A stretch of 64,000 nucleotides of DNA from Fictibacillus macauensis ZFHKF-1 (GCF_000269865.1 NZ_AKKV01000020.1:310001-374000), one strand, 5' to 3'. Shown: positions 51,868 to 62,396, numbered from the stretch's first letter. A program made the numbers and translations. The notes: generated by a model from the letters alone, not told the origin.

Positions 51868-52326
51868 TTACGACGTTGCTTTTACTTTTTTAAATTTAAA
51901 ATACATAGCAAAACGCCACGGTAAAATCATGCCAAACGCAACGATAAAAAAGAGACCACTCGTTTCCCCAACGGATATGTAGTGTCCAAAAAACTGCTTC
52001 ATGCCCATTCGAATTAGAAAAAGAGCAATCAGGATGACAACAAAGCCTTTCGAACGTTTTAAGTAAATCGCTTCACCACGCTTTTCAAAATTACTCGTTT
52101 TAATTAAAAAAAGCGAGAAAACACAACCAACGAGAAATGCTTCTGCTGCTTCACTCCACGTCACCCGAAATACCGGAAAAACAAACATTAAAAAGCCCGT
52201 TGCCATAAAAAAAGGCGGTAAAATTACTTTTTTAGCATCTACTGGTTTGCTCGTTGCTTTCAGGCGTACAAAAACGATAAAAACTGCCATTAACACCGCA
52301 AATACACTACTTACGATTAAAAACAA
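51868..52326 (-). CDS. ccdC: CcdC family membrane protein (YneJ)
   Basis: 152 aa, about five membrane helices: FLIVSSVFAVLMAVFIVFV, PPFFMATGFLMFVFPVF, AEAFLVGCVFSLFLI, GFVVILIALFLIRMG, GLFFIVAFGMILPW. Matches B. subtilis CcdC, encoded next to ccdA in a cytochrome-c maturation locus, though CcdC was found dispensable there. The start is TTG 52326 after AAGAAGGATGTTCCA. The yneI response-regulator gene that lies between ccdA and ccdC in B. subtilis is absent. Confidence 0.88.
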   Translation of the reverse strand: MFLIVSSVFAVLMAVFIVFVRLKATSKPVDAKKVILPPFFMATGFLMFVFPVFRVTWSEAAEAFLVGCVFSLFLIKTSNFEKRGEAIYLKRSKGFVVILIALFLIRMGMKQFFGHYISVGETSGLFFIVAFGMILPWRFAMYFKFKKVKATS

Positions 52327-52354
52327 TGGAACATCCTTCTTTCTTCACCATCAA

Positions 52355-53062
52355 TTAGAATCCTTGAAACCCACCAAAAACACGATTGACGAGATACGAG
52401 GTTACTTTTGTCATCCAATCAAAATATAAAATCACACCCATGCTCACCATAAGCACACCACCTGATTTCATAATTTGCACGTTAAATCGCTTAATATAAC
52501 TTAGTTTATCTAAAAAGAAGCTTAAACATAGAAAAGGTACCGCAAATCCAAGTACATAAAAAAACATATATAACATCCCTGCACCTGGATGAGTCACAGC
52601 TAGTGCGATCACTCCCGCAAGAATGGGACCTGTACAAGGTGTCCAACCGGCGGAAAAACCAATGCCAATTAAAATAGAACCAAGGTATCCAGTAGGCCGG
52701 TTACGAAACGTTAATTTATGATCTTTCATAAGAAATGACGGCTTAAAGACACCTAAAATAATAAGACCAAACACGACGATAATAATCGCGCCGATTTGCC
52801 GTAATCCATCTTTAAATTGTACAAAGAACTGGCCAATAAAGGAAGAAGAAAGCCCTAACACGATAAAGATTATCGAAAATCCTAACAGAAAACATGCGGT
52901 ATGTATCATCGCTTGTCGTTTTAACATGCCTTTTTCCTCTTTTAAGTCACGTACTGAAATGCCAGTAATATACGACAAAAACGCAGGATATAGCGGTAAA
53001 CAACAAGGCGATATAAAAGAAAGTAAACCTGCAGCAAATGCTAACCATATGTTTAAATCCAT
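52355..53062 (-). CDS. ccdA: Cytochrome c biogenesis protein CcdA
   Basis: 235 aa DsbD-like membrane protein with six helices. Moves electrons from thioredoxin across the membrane for haem attachment and spore synthesis. The redox cysteines lie in LSFISPCCLPLYPAFLSYI (helix 1) and GWTPCTGPILAGVI (helix 4). Start ATG 53062 after AAAAGGGGTGACTTCG; an in-frame start at 53125 would be inside the ABC gene's end. Followed by ccdC after a 28 bp gap. Confidence 0.93.
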   Translation of the reverse strand: MDLNIWLAFAAGLLSFISPCCLPLYPAFLSYITGISVRDLKEEKGMLKRQAMIHTACFLLGFSIIFIVLGLSSSFIGQFFVQFKDGLRQIGAIIIVVFGLIILGVFKPSFLMKDHKLTFRNRPTGYLGSILIGIGFSAGWTPCTGPILAGVIALAVTHPGAGMLYMFFYVLGFAVPFLCLSFFLDKLSYIKRFNVQIMKSGGVLMVSMGVILYFDWMTKVTSYLVNRVFGGFQGF

Positions 53063-53121
53063 CGAAGTCACCCCTTTTTTTCTACTTCTTCCTTTAAGTG
53101 TAATGAATTTCACGCAAGGTT

Positions 53122-54909
53122 TCAATCGCTATTCAATTGGATTTTTTCCATTATTCCTTGCTGTAGAGAAAACATGCGGTAATATTGTCCCCCTAACGCC
53201 AACAATTCTTCATGTGTACCGCGTTCAATAATGACTCCTTGATGCAACACTAAAATGAGATCAGCCGCTTGAATCGTTGATAAGCGATGGGCAATTGCTA
53301 GTGTCGTTCGTCCTTGTCTCATTACTTGAAGCGCACGCTGTAGCGCTTCCTCCGTTTGTGTATCAATGGTCGCTGTTGCTTCATCAAGAATTAAAATACG
53401 CGGCTCGCGAATCATCGTTCGAGCAAAGGATAACAGCTGACGTTCACCACTTGAAAAACGACTTCCTCGTTCGGCTACAGGGTGATGATAGCCTTCAGGT
53501 AACTTTTCAATAAATCGTGACACTTGAACAAACTGACATACTTCCTCTACTCGTGCCATGGAAGCGTTCGAAAAAAAGCGCACATTGTGAGCCACGTCCC
53601 CTGAAAACAAAAAGGAATCTTGCAACACAAGACCTATATTGGAACGAAGCTCTTGCTCGCTAAACTGCTCTAGCAATTCTCCATCTAGGCGAACTTCACC
53701 GCTATGATATGGATAAAAACGCATCAGTACGTTGCTAATAGAGCTTTTCCCACTACCAGTATGACCAACAAGCGCAACCATTTGACCGGCTTTCGCTGTA
53801 AACGAAATGTTTTTTAAAACGTCGCGTTCTCCATCGTATGAAAACGATACGTTATCAAATTGAATTTCACCCGAAGCAATCACTGGGGAGGGATGCGTCG
53901 TACGGTTTTCTACCTCTTCTTCTTTTTCATCAGACAATGCAAATACACGCTCGCCAGCAACAATCGCTTGTTGCACCGTTGCTAATCGGCTCATCATCAT
54001 ATTAACCGGCTCAAAAAAACGATCAATATAGGCAACAAACGCATAGATTACGCCCACTTCAACCGTATTCGTAAACGATTGCGTACCGAAATAAGAAAGA
54101 ATCAACATGATGGAAAATACGTAGACAAGATCAACAGCAGGACGCAATAGCAAGCCATTCCACTTCATGTTCTTCATCCAAGCGGCGTGATGTGCTTCAT
54201 TGATCGTTTGAAACTCTTGGCGCACTCGTTTTTGCTGTCTAAATGCTTGCACGATCATCATACCTTGAATTGATTCGTGCAATTTTGCATTTAATGCGCT
54301 GAGCTTTTCACGCATATGCAAAAATGACTGTGAGCTATACTTTCGATAGTTCATCATAATCAGTCCAATGAGCGGCAAAAGAGACAAGCAAAACAAGCCG
54401 AGCGTCACATTCAATGAAAACATCGCGATGAATATACCCGTTAGGAAAACGATATTTTGGACAAACGTAGATAAAACGGTCATATATAGGTCTTTAATGG
54501 CTTCCGTATCATTTGTAATACGCGAAACGAGCGAACCGACTGGTGTTAGATCATAAAAGCGCAAACTCAGTTTTTGAACTTTCGCAAACAAATCATTGCG
54601 CATCGTTTGAATCACATGCATGGCTGTCGTTTGAAATAATACGAGCTGCACATAGTGAAAAATTGCTGCCACTATTAGGAGACTAACGTAGGCCATTCCT
54701 AACATCATTAACGTGTTGGTCGGGAACCGCTGCTTCGTTACATATTCATCTAGTACATGCTTAATCAAAATCGGACCGGTCAACTCCGCCCCCGATGCTA
54801 AAATTAAACACAAAACCGCGAAGCTTAGTCGCTTTCGTTCTCCTTTTAAATAAGCAAGTAAGCGCTTTAGTGTCATCCACTGCTGCTTGCGTTCTTTTCG
54901 TTGACTCAT
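53122..54909 (-). CDS. ABC exporter half-transporter, catalytic subunit
   Basis: 595 aa: six-helix transmembrane domain (about 1-330) and ATPase domain. Walker A VGHTGSGKSS; Walker B ILILDEATATID with the catalytic Glu present. The signature loop is altered, FSSGERQ instead of LSGGQ. It pairs with the upstream gene, whose Walker B Glu is Asp but whose LSGGQ is intact: one good and one degenerate ATP site, as in BmrC/BmrD (YheI/YheH) and TM287/288. Start ATG 54909 after GGGAGGATCCTC; overlaps the partner's stop by 4 bp. Likely drug or lipid exporter. Confidence 0.9.
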   Translation of the reverse strand: MSQRKERKQQWMTLKRLLAYLKGERKRLSFAVLCLILASGAELTGPILIKHVLDEYVTKQRFPTNTLMMLGMAYVSLLIVAAIFHYVQLVLFQTTAMHVIQTMRNDLFAKVQKLSLRFYDLTPVGSLVSRITNDTEAIKDLYMTVLSTFVQNIVFLTGIFIAMFSLNVTLGLFCLSLLPLIGLIMMNYRKYSSQSFLHMREKLSALNAKLHESIQGMMIVQAFRQQKRVRQEFQTINEAHHAAWMKNMKWNGLLLRPAVDLVYVFSIMLILSYFGTQSFTNTVEVGVIYAFVAYIDRFFEPVNMMMSRLATVQQAIVAGERVFALSDEKEEEVENRTTHPSPVIASGEIQFDNVSFSYDGERDVLKNISFTAKAGQMVALVGHTGSGKSSISNVLMRFYPYHSGEVRLDGELLEQFSEQELRSNIGLVLQDSFLFSGDVAHNVRFFSNASMARVEEVCQFVQVSRFIEKLPEGYHHPVAERGSRFSSGERQLLSFARTMIREPRILILDEATATIDTQTEEALQRALQVMRQGRTTLAIAHRLSTIQAADLILVLHQGVIIERGTHEELLALGGQYYRMFSLQQGIMEKIQLNSD

Positions 54910-56660
54910 GAGGATCCTCCCTTTTCGAGAAGTTGCTCTAACGCTTGACGGCGGTAAGTTTCTTGATACCACCCTTGCGAGGCAATAAGCTCTTCGTGTG
55001 TTCCTTTTTGAACCATCCTGCCTTCATCGAGGACGATTATGCAATCTGCATGCGCCACACTCGATAACCGATGAGCGGTAATGAGTGTCGTTTGCTGCTG
55101 TCGCTCTTTTTTAAGCACGCTTAGAATGGCTTCTTCTGTTTTCGCATCAACCGCAGATAACGCATCATCTAAAAGCAAAATAGTAGATTGCAAGAGCAGC
55201 GCTCGCGCAATGGAAAGCCGTTGTTTTTGACCGCCTGATAGCGTCACACCGCGCTCCCCAACGAGCGTTTGAAACCCATCGCTTAACTGACAAATCTCTT
55301 CATAAATAGCCGCTGCTTGTGCGGCCCGCTTCACTTCTTTAAACGAAGCATCCGGCTTTCCAAAAGCAATATTTTCAAAAATGGATAACGAAAAAAGAAA
55401 GTGATCTTGTGGTACATAACCAATCGCTTGACGAAGTGTATCCACACGATAGTTTCGAATGGAAACATCATCAATGACGATACTCCCTTCCTCACAGTCC
55501 ATTTCACGTAACAGCAGCTTACAAAGCGTTGATTTCCCACTCCCAGTCGGACCGACAATCCCTATTGTCATCCCCTGCTCAATGGTTAGATACACATCAC
55601 GCAACGCAGGACTATTAGCTCCATCATACGTAAAAGTAGACAGCGCAAGCGAAATCTCTCCAAGCGGGACTTTCTCACAAGCATGCGCCTCTTCCTGAAT
55701 GCACGCCTCTTCTTTTAACAAAGCCGTGACCCGCTCATAGGAGGCTTTCCCACGTTCTACGATATTAAATAACCAACCAAAAGCCAGCATAGGCCATATA
55801 AGCAAGCCTAAATACGTTGTAAATGCAATCAATTGCCCGATACTTAATTGCTCCCCGATGACAAGATAAGAGCCGTACGATACGCTAAGTAAATACGAAA
55901 GACCAATAATCAAAGAAATGGTAGGATCAAAAAGCGCATCCACTTTGGCCACTTCAATATTTTGCTTCACCACTTGCTTTGACAGCGCTTGAAAAGCGTC
56001 ACGATCATGTTTTTCCTCACCAAATGCTTTAATGACGCGAACACCAGCTATACTTTCTTGCACTTTATCATTCATCGATGAAAACGCGGCTTGTGCAGAA
56101 GCGAAGCGTTTATGTAGTAGATTGCCGTAGCGACTCGTCGACCACGCCATAAAAGGCAACGGTAACAAACTAACGAGGGTAAGCTTCCAGCTAATGGTCG
56201 TAGTCATTGCAATCATCGTAAAGCTGCCCATCATGATTGAATCAACGAGCGTTAATACCCCATCTCCAGCGGTTTGCTGAATAGCCTGTAAGTCATTTGT
56301 AGCATGCGCCATTAAATCTCCGACACGGCGCTTATGATAAAAAGAGGCCGACATTTTCGTATAATGAGTAAACAAACGATTTCTTAGCAACAAAGCAAGT
56401 GAAATGGACGCACCATAAATCAATACCCGCCAAAAAAAGCGCAACACGTAAACGGTTACAGCGACAATCGCCAAGAGAAGCACGTACAAAAGTAAGTCGC
56501 TCTTCGTTAATGTCCCAGCTTTCATTTGATCAATCGCTCGTCCGACAATATTCGGCGGAAGCAGCAAACATAATGAAACGAGCGCCAACAACACAATGCC
56601 TCCTATGTAGCGCTTTTTTTCTGACTTAAAATACCAAAATAAATCCGCAAACACACTCAC
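54906..56660 (-). CDS. ABC exporter half-transporter, BmrC/YheI-like subunit
   Basis: 584 aa. Transmembrane domain about 1-310, ATPase after 340: Walker A VGPTGSGKST, signature LSGGQKQRLSIARAL, and Walker B ILLLDDALSAVDA with Asp where the catalytic Glu should be. This matches the degenerate-site partner of heterodimeric exporters. The start is GTG 56660 after GGGGGAAAGAGT. B. subtilis has no such pair at this place (between ccdA and yneF), so it is an insertion or retention peculiar to this lineage. Confidence 0.9.
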   Translation of the reverse strand: MSVFADLFWYFKSEKKRYIGGIVLLALVSLCLLLPPNIVGRAIDQMKAGTLTKSDLLLYVLLLAIVAVTVYVLRFFWRVLIYGASISLALLLRNRLFTHYTKMSASFYHKRRVGDLMAHATNDLQAIQQTAGDGVLTLVDSIMMGSFTMIAMTTTISWKLTLVSLLPLPFMAWSTSRYGNLLHKRFASAQAAFSSMNDKVQESIAGVRVIKAFGEEKHDRDAFQALSKQVVKQNIEVAKVDALFDPTISLIIGLSYLLSVSYGSYLVIGEQLSIGQLIAFTTYLGLLIWPMLAFGWLFNIVERGKASYERVTALLKEEACIQEEAHACEKVPLGEISLALSTFTYDGANSPALRDVYLTIEQGMTIGIVGPTGSGKSTLCKLLLREMDCEEGSIVIDDVSIRNYRVDTLRQAIGYVPQDHFLFSLSIFENIAFGKPDASFKEVKRAAQAAAIYEEICQLSDGFQTLVGERGVTLSGGQKQRLSIARALLLQSTILLLDDALSAVDAKTEEAILSVLKKERQQQTTLITAHRLSSVAHADCIIVLDEGRMVQKGTHEELIASQGWYQETYRRQALEQLLEKGGSS

Positions 56661-56759
56661 ACTCTTTCCCCCTTTTTACACCTCTTTTCATTTTACCAAA
56701 AATACCCTAACAAATAATGTGCATTTCTTGCTGTATTCATATCTATGGTTTTAAGCAAG

Positions 56760-56793
56760 TAAAAAAACCACCTTTTTATAAAAGGTGGTTTTT
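56760..56793 (-). terminator. Terminator of the yneF transcript
   Basis: AAAAAACCACCTTTT and AAAAGGTGGTTTTT around TATA; long A/T-rich stem with GGTGG core. Confidence 0.85.
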
Positions 56794-56796
56794 CGC

Positions 56797-56866
56797 AAAC
56801 GCGTTATAGAGACAATGGATGAGCGAGTTACAACGTAACCACCCCTGCCTTGTTTATATAACGCGT
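56797..56866 (-). repeat. Long inverted repeat directly after yneF
   Basis: AACGCGTTATA (56797-56807) is exactly complementary to TATAACGCGTT (56856-56866) across 48 bases. The outer arm contains the palindrome AACGCGTT. Inside lies a second hairpin GTTAC-AAC-GTAAC (56826-56838). It abuts the yneF stop and precedes a normal terminator, so it would form the 3' end of the yneF mRNA or bind a protein as DNA. Not a recognised element. Confidence 0.6.
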
Positions 56867-57078
56867 TATTTCATCTGTTTGTTCATTGCTTGCATCATTT
56901 GATTGATTTTCTTTTGTGATGGCTTTTGGCCCATTTGCATCATCATCACGCGAAGCATATTTTCATTGATTGGCGGGTTCTTTTGTAAGTAACTCATCAT
57001 GTATTTGCGGGCAATGAAAAAGCCAAGTGCGACCCCAGCAAGAAGCGCAATAATACCCACAAGGATATAATAAAACAT
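56866..57078 (-). CDS. yneF: YneF (UPF0154) membrane protein
   Basis: 70 aa. One N-terminal membrane helix ([20 protein letters not shown]), then [20 protein letters not shown] and [20 protein letters not shown], the conserved UPF0154 core. Start ATG 57078 after AAGGAGGAAGTTTTTAT. Function unknown; always near tkt and sirA. Confidence 0.92.
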   Translation of the reverse strand: MFYYILVGIIALLAGVALGFFIARKYMMSYLQKNPPINENMLRVMMMQMGQKPSQKKINQMMQAMNKQMK

Positions 57079-57158
57079 ATAAAAACTTCCTCCTTCATGT
57101 TGTCTAGAACTAGTTTACTATAAAAAGACAAGTATATACAAGGTACCCGCCAAAATAA

Positions 57159-57599
57159 TTATAGCGTTAAACTTCTTCTCGGTTTTAGGGGGTTCAGCCA
57201 GCCATAATTGCCCTCTAGTAAATCCATTGCTAAAAAGCCGCTACCATATTTTCGAAGAAGCTCAAATAAAATACTTTCTGCTTCAAAACTTCCTTCAGAT
57301 TGTAAAAGTAAATAGTGATTCGAAATAATTAAGCGCGCGCTACTATTACAGCATTCTAAAAGAAGTGAATGATCATGAGGGACAAACCCTTCATAGGAAA
57401 GAAGCTTTGCATTTAAAAAGGTCACAATGTCATGTGCATGTAGTTCCTTTGTAATGTATTGAATTTGCCGTCTTAACAGGGTCTTTCGGCTGGCCTGTGA
57501 TCGATATTCATCTAAAAACAGCTGATACAGCTTTTGTTCCTTTCCAAAATAATCTTCTGCAATTCCTTCATGAAGTTGATAGATGTAATATTCTCGCAT
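57159..57599 (-). CDS. sirA: Sporulation inhibitor of replication SirA
   Basis: 146 aa. MREYYIYQLHEGIAEDYFGK, and the C-terminal FLAMDLLEGNYGWLNPLKPR agree with B. subtilis SirA (YneE), which binds DnaA domain I and blocks new replication rounds once Spo0A is active. Start ATG 57599 after AGAGGGGGAGGGCT. Spo0A-type boxes lie upstream. The position between yneF and tkt is conserved. A DnaA-box cluster lies 9 kb away in the same window. Confidence 0.9.
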   Translation of the reverse strand: MREYYIYQLHEGIAEDYFGKEQKLYQLFLDEYRSQASRKTLLRRQIQYITKELHAHDIVTFLNAKLLSYEGFVPHDHSLLLECCNSSARLIISNHYLLLQSEGSFEAESILFELLRKYGSGFLAMDLLEGNYGWLNPLKPRRSLTL

Positions 57600-57683
57600 A
57601 GCCCTCCCCCTCTCTTTCTTTTTATTATACGAAAGAAAGGGTAAAATCCTTGTCTGTTACTGACAGCAACTTGTCCACTATTA

Positions 57684-57712
57684 TTGTCGAAGGTGCATTT
57701 CTTCTGTCAAAA
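57684..57712 (-). promoter_or_regulatory. Spo0A-type boxes upstream of sirA
   Basis: TTGTCGAA (57684-57691) is a perfect 0A box and CTGTCAAA (57705-57712) a single-mismatch copy in the same direction, two helical turns apart, 85-115 bp before the sirA ATG. B. subtilis sirA is directly activated by Spo0A-P, so a functional site is expected here. Confidence 0.6.
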
Positions 57713-57749
57713 AAGAAAAAAGTCTGAAGCATGTTTCGCTTCAGACTTT
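57711..57749 (-). terminator. Terminator of tkt
   Basis: AGTCTGAAGC pairs with GCTTCAGACT, with A-rich left side giving T run on the minus strand. Confidence 0.9.
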
Positions 57750-57762
57750 ATCTTTTATCTAT

Positions 57763-59748
57763 TTATTTCAAAAGACCTTTTACTTTGTTTACTACGTTTT
57801 CTACTGTAAAGCCGTATTCTTGCATGATTTTTTCACCAGGAGCAGAAGCACCAAATTGATCAATCGCAATGGTATCTCCATCAAGACCTACATATTTGTG
57901 AAGACCTTGAGAAGCAGCCATTTCAATACCAAGACGCGCACGTACAGAAGACGGTAGAACACTTTCTTTATACTCTGCAGATTGCTCTTCAAAACGATCC
58001 CAAGAAGGCATAGACACAACAGAAGTTGCAATTCCTTCTTCTTTTAGTTTCGCTTGTGCTTCAATCGCAAGACTTACTTCAGATCCTGAAGCAAGAAGTA
58101 GTGCTTGTGGTGTACCTTCTGCTTCAGAAATAACGTAAGCACCTTTTTTCACGTTTTCGTAGCCATTTTCTTTCGTTCCGTTCAAGATTGGAAGAGCTTG
58201 TCTAGTAAGAACAAGAACCGTTGGCTTGTCTTTGCTTTCTACCGCAAGTTTCCAAGCTGCTACAGACTCATATGCGTCTGCTGGACGAATAACGGAAAGA
58301 CCTGGCATTGCACGAAGTGAAGGAAGTTGTTCGATCGGTTCATGCGTTGGACCATCTTCACCAACAGCTACGCTGTCATGTGTAAATACGAATGTTACAG
58401 GAAGTTTCATTAGCGCCGCAAGACGGATTGCTGGACGTAAGTAGTCAGAGAATACGAAGAATGTCGCTCCGAATACTTTTACCCCACCGTGAAGAGCCAT
58501 TCCGTTTACTGCAGCACCCATTGCAAATTCACGAACACCAAACCAAATGTTACGACCGCTATAGTCGTCACGGCTGAAATTGCTTTCGCCTTCAAGCATT
58601 GTATTGTTAGACCCTGCTAAGTCAGCAGATCCACCAAACATAGCTGGAATGTTTTTCGCAAATGCATTTAGGGCCTTACCAGAAGAAGCACGAGTCGCAA
58701 TAGCTTTCTCGAATTCTGGAAGGTTTGCATCATAATCTTCTGGAAGCTCATTATGCATCGCAAGTTTTAATTGAGCAGCAGCTTCGCTATGCTCTTTTTC
58801 ATACGCTGCAAAAAGATCGTTCCAAGCTTGTTCTTTCTTTTTGTTTTCTTCTTTTATTTCACCGAAGTGAGAGCGTACTTCGTCTGGTACGTAGAAATCT
58901 TCTTCAAATACCCATTTATACGCTTCTTTTGTAAGTTTTGTTTCTTCAGCTCCAAGTGGCGCACCGTGAGAAGCAGATTTACCAGATTTGTTAGGAGAAC
59001 CAAATCCGATGACTGTTTTCACTTCAATTAGCGTTGGACGGCTTGTATCTTTACGCGCCTCTGCAATGGCTGCTTCAATTTCTTTCGTATCCGTTCCGTC
59101 TTCTACACGGATTACTTGCCAACCGTATGCTTCGAAACGATTTTGAACACTTTCAGAGAAAGAAAGGTGTAGATCTCCATCAAGAGAAATATCGTTTGAA
59201 TCATAAAGAACAACGAGTTTACCAAGACCAAGATGTCCAGCTAGAGAAGCTGCTTCAGCAGAAACACCTTCCATTAAGTCGCCGTCTCCACACATTGCAT
59301 ACGTATAGTGGTCAACAACGTCGAAGTTTTCTTTATTATAAGTAGCTGCAAGATGGCGTTCTGCCATTGCCATACCTACTGCCATTGCAATACCTTGTCC
59401 AAGTGGTCCTGTTGTAGCGTCTACCCCAGCAGTATGACCGAACTCTGGATGTCCTGGTGTTTTACTTCCCCATTGACGGAATTGCTTTAGATCTTCAATA
59501 GAAAGATCGTATCCAGAAAGGTGAAGCAAGCTGTAAAGTAGCATAGAACCGTGACCTGCAGATAATACGAAACGATCGCGGTTAAACCACTCTGGGTTTT
59601 CTGGATTGTGGTTCATGAATTTTGTCCAAAGGCTATAAGCCATTGGTGCAGCACCCATCGGCATACCAGGGTGACCTGAGTTGGATTTTTCAATGCTATC
59701 TATCGCTAACGTACGGATAGTGTTGATTGATAATTGTTCAATTGACAT
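57763..59748 (-). CDS. tkt: Transketolase
   Basis: 661 aa thiamine-diphosphate enzyme of the pentose phosphate pathway. N-terminal block [20 protein letters not shown], ThDP/Mg motif [33 protein letters not shown], then the pyrimidine domain [19 protein letters not shown] and [20 protein letters not shown]. The start is ATG 59748 after GAAGGGATGATTAGTATT; a longer frame to 59799 lacks a ribosome site. Works with zwf in this window. Confidence 0.97.
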   Translation of the reverse strand: MSIEQLSINTIRTLAIDSIEKSNSGHPGMPMGAAPMAYSLWTKFMNHNPENPEWFNRDRFVLSAGHGSMLLYSLLHLSGYDLSIEDLKQFRQWGSKTPGHPEFGHTAGVDATTGPLGQGIAMAVGMAMAERHLAATYNKENFDVVDHYTYAMCGDGDLMEGVSAEAASLAGHLGLGKLVVLYDSNDISLDGDLHLSFSESVQNRFEAYGWQVIRVEDGTDTKEIEAAIAEARKDTSRPTLIEVKTVIGFGSPNKSGKSASHGAPLGAEETKLTKEAYKWVFEEDFYVPDEVRSHFGEIKEENKKKEQAWNDLFAAYEKEHSEAAAQLKLAMHNELPEDYDANLPEFEKAIATRASSGKALNAFAKNIPAMFGGSADLAGSNNTMLEGESNFSRDDYSGRNIWFGVREFAMGAAVNGMALHGGVKVFGATFFVFSDYLRPAIRLAALMKLPVTFVFTHDSVAVGEDGPTHEPIEQLPSLRAMPGLSVIRPADAYESVAAWKLAVESKDKPTVLVLTRQALPILNGTKENGYENVKKGAYVISEAEGTPQALLLASGSEVSLAIEAQAKLKEEGIATSVVSMPSWDRFEEQSAEYKESVLPSSVRARLGIEMAASQGLHKYVGLDGDTIAIDQFGASAPGEKIMQEYGFTVENVVNKVKGLLK

Positions 59749-59873
59749 AATACTAATCATCCCTTCATCTACAATATGTAAATGTTTTTTACGTTTCAAT
59801 CATAAACTCATTACATCATGAATACAAGCACAATGCACACAGTTAGCCTTCCAAAAAAAATCAGAATTCATGC

Positions 59874-59918
59874 ACAAAAAAAATCTGTAATATGAACATT
59901 TGTTATATTACAGACAGG
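59874..59918 (-). terminator. Terminator of the second HesB-like gene
   Basis: AATCTGTAATAT pairs with ATATTACAGA around GAACATTTGTT; eight A's to the left read as T run on the minus strand. Confidence 0.85.
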
Positions 59919-59926
59919 AGTACCCT

Positions 59927-60211
59927 CTATAGAACAGCTGGAAACTCAAAAGAAAAGAAATCTTCTTGCTCATCATAATCAAGCATCATATCTTGAACGA
60001 ACCACTGATCATCTGGACGTACGAAAACCGTTAGTCCTTCATACTCTTGAATGTAATCGTTATCAGTCGGATGCCCTTTTTGCACGCCAATAGCATATCC
60101 ACCGTGATCAGGACTGCCCGAATACCGTGCAAACAATTGAAGCGCCTCTCCCTCATCAAAATCAATTTGACGATAAAGGCTGATGACTGACTCACTTAAT
60201 GAAAACGCCAT
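59927..60211 (-). CDS. Second HesB/YneR-like protein
   Basis: 94 aa, HesB-like fold without cluster cysteines: IDFDEGEALQLFARYSGSPD, GGYAIGVQKGHPTDN, LTVFVRPDDQWFVQDMMLDY. No cysteine at all, so it cannot bind Fe-S in the usual way. ATG 60211 or the adjacent ATG 60214, both after CAAGGAGAGGAA. Paralogous to the gene at 42536. Lies between ynzC and tkt, where B. subtilis has no such gene. Confidence 0.75.
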   Translation of the reverse strand: MAFSLSESVISLYRQIDFDEGEALQLFARYSGSPDHGGYAIGVQKGHPTDNDYIQEYEGLTVFVRPDDQWFVQDMMLDYDEQEDFFSFEFPAVL

Positions 60212-60272
60212 CATTTCCTCTCCTTGCTTTTTGTTATACAACAGTATATACAAAATTCTTAATTTTGCAACA

Positions 60273-60305
60273 ACAAAAAACCCGGTTTTTTCAAACCGGG
60301 TTTTG
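60273..60305 (-). terminator. Terminator of ynzC
   Basis: AAAAAACCCGGTTT and AAACCGGGTTTT around TTTCA; strong GC core plus T run. Confidence 0.9.
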
Positions 60306-60309
60306 CTCC

Positions 60310-60549
60310 TTATTGCTTTGGATTTTGTTTGCTTTTTTTACTCTCTTTTAACTTTTTCGGTGTTACATCATTTCCGTTAGGATCCACTACTTTAATGGAA
60401 TGAAGACGATTTTCAAATGAAGCACGAACATTTTTTAAATACTCTTCACGTAGTTTTTTTTGCTCTAACGTTTCTTCTTTACTTAATCCATCTGTTTTTG
60501 CTTTTTTAGCAAGCGCATTGATTCGCGCTAATTTCTCAGGTGTTAACAT
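60310..60549 (-). CDS. ynzC: YnzC (DUF896)
   Basis: 79 aa helical hairpin protein. MLTPEKLARINALAKKAKTD then GLSKEETLEQKKLREEYLKN is the DUF896 core; the C-terminus is lysine-rich. Start ATG 60549 after AAAGGGAGAGTTAGT. In B. subtilis it belongs to the SOS-induced yneA-yneB-ynzC operon; the same order is kept here. Confidence 0.92.
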   Translation of the reverse strand: MLTPEKLARINALAKKAKTDGLSKEETLEQKKLREEYLKNVRASFENRLHSIKVVDPNGNDVTPKKLKESKKSKQNPKQ

Positions 60550-60579
60550 ACTAACTCTCCCTTTATTTAGTTCGTACCG

Positions 60580-61534
<955 letters not shown>

Positions 61535-61584
61535 CTTTCTCCCGCCTTTGCGAATATTTGTTCCCTTTTTTTATGATTATAATA

Positions 61585-61653
61585 CGAACATTCGTTCTTT
61601 TCAACTGTTTTTTCGAACTTATGTTTGTATATAGCGAACGTACATGCTATACT
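61585..61653. promoter_or_regulatory. LexA (SOS) boxes and lexA promoter
   Basis: CGAACATTCGTTCT (61585-61598), CGAACTTATGTTTG (61614-61627) and CGAACGTACATGCT (61635-61648) match CGAAC-N4-GTTCG with one, one and about three mismatches. lexA promoter: TTGTAT (61625-61630), 17 bp, TATACT (61648-61653); the third box fills its spacer. LexA would thus repress itself and the divergent yneA operon. Confidence 0.85.
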
Positions 61654-61689
61654 TTTTTTAAGAGTTTTCAGTAAAAAAGAGGTGTAATT

Positions 61690-62310
61690 ATGACGAAACT
61701 GTCGAGAAGACAACTTGATATTCTAGATTTTATTAAAGAAGAAGTGAACGCCAAAGGATATCCTCCTTCTGTTCGAGAAATTGGGGAGGCAGTTGGACTT
61801 GCTTCAAGTTCAACCGTACATGGACATCTTTCTCGCCTTGAGAAAAAAGGATTAATTCGTCGCGATCCAACAAAACCAAGAGCCATTGAAGTACTCGGTT
61901 TAGATAGTGATAGCGTCATTTCTAAATCTCGTTCTGTAAACGTACCCATTATTGGGAAAGTTACCGCTGGATCACCGATTACAGCGATTGAAAATGTCGA
62001 TGACTACTTTACACTACCTGACCACGTTGTAGGCGATGACAATGTTTTTATGCTCATCGTATCAGGGGAAAGTATGATTGACGCCGGCATATATGACAAA
62101 GACCTCGTCGTCGTAAAGCAGCAGCCTACTGCTGAAAATGGTGATATTATCGTAGCCATGACAGATGAAAATGAAGCAACGGTCAAACGTTTCTACAAAG
62201 AAAAGGATCATATTCGTCTTCAGCCTGAAAACGTTACTTTGTCTCCAATCATTTTAGATAACGTCACCATTCTCGGAAAAGTGATTGGCGTTTATCGCAC
62301 CATCCACTAA
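61690..62310 (+). CDS. lexA: LexA repressor
   Basis: 206 aa. N-terminal winged HTH ([20 protein letters not shown]), self-cleavage site Ala93-Gly94 in [13 protein letters not shown], catalytic Ser128 ([10 protein letters not shown]) and Lys166 (NEATVKRF). Represses SOS genes until RecA filaments trigger autocleavage. Start ATG 61690 after AAGAGGTGTAATT. Confidence 0.97.
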   Translation: MTKLSRRQLDILDFIKEEVNAKGYPPSVREIGEAVGLASSSTVHGHLSRLEKKGLIRRDPTKPRAIEVLGLDSDSVISKSRSVNVPIIGKVTAGSPITAIENVDDYFTLPDHVVGDDNVFMLIVSGESMIDAGIYDKDLVVVKQQPTAENGDIIVAMTDENEATVKRFYKEKDHIRLQPENVTLSPIILDNVTILGKVIGVYRTIH

Positions 62311-62396
62311 CACCCTAGCTTAAGATGGGGATTTACTTAAAGGGTGCAAAACAGAAAAAAGACAATAGATTCGCAAATGAAATACTGTACTTAAAC

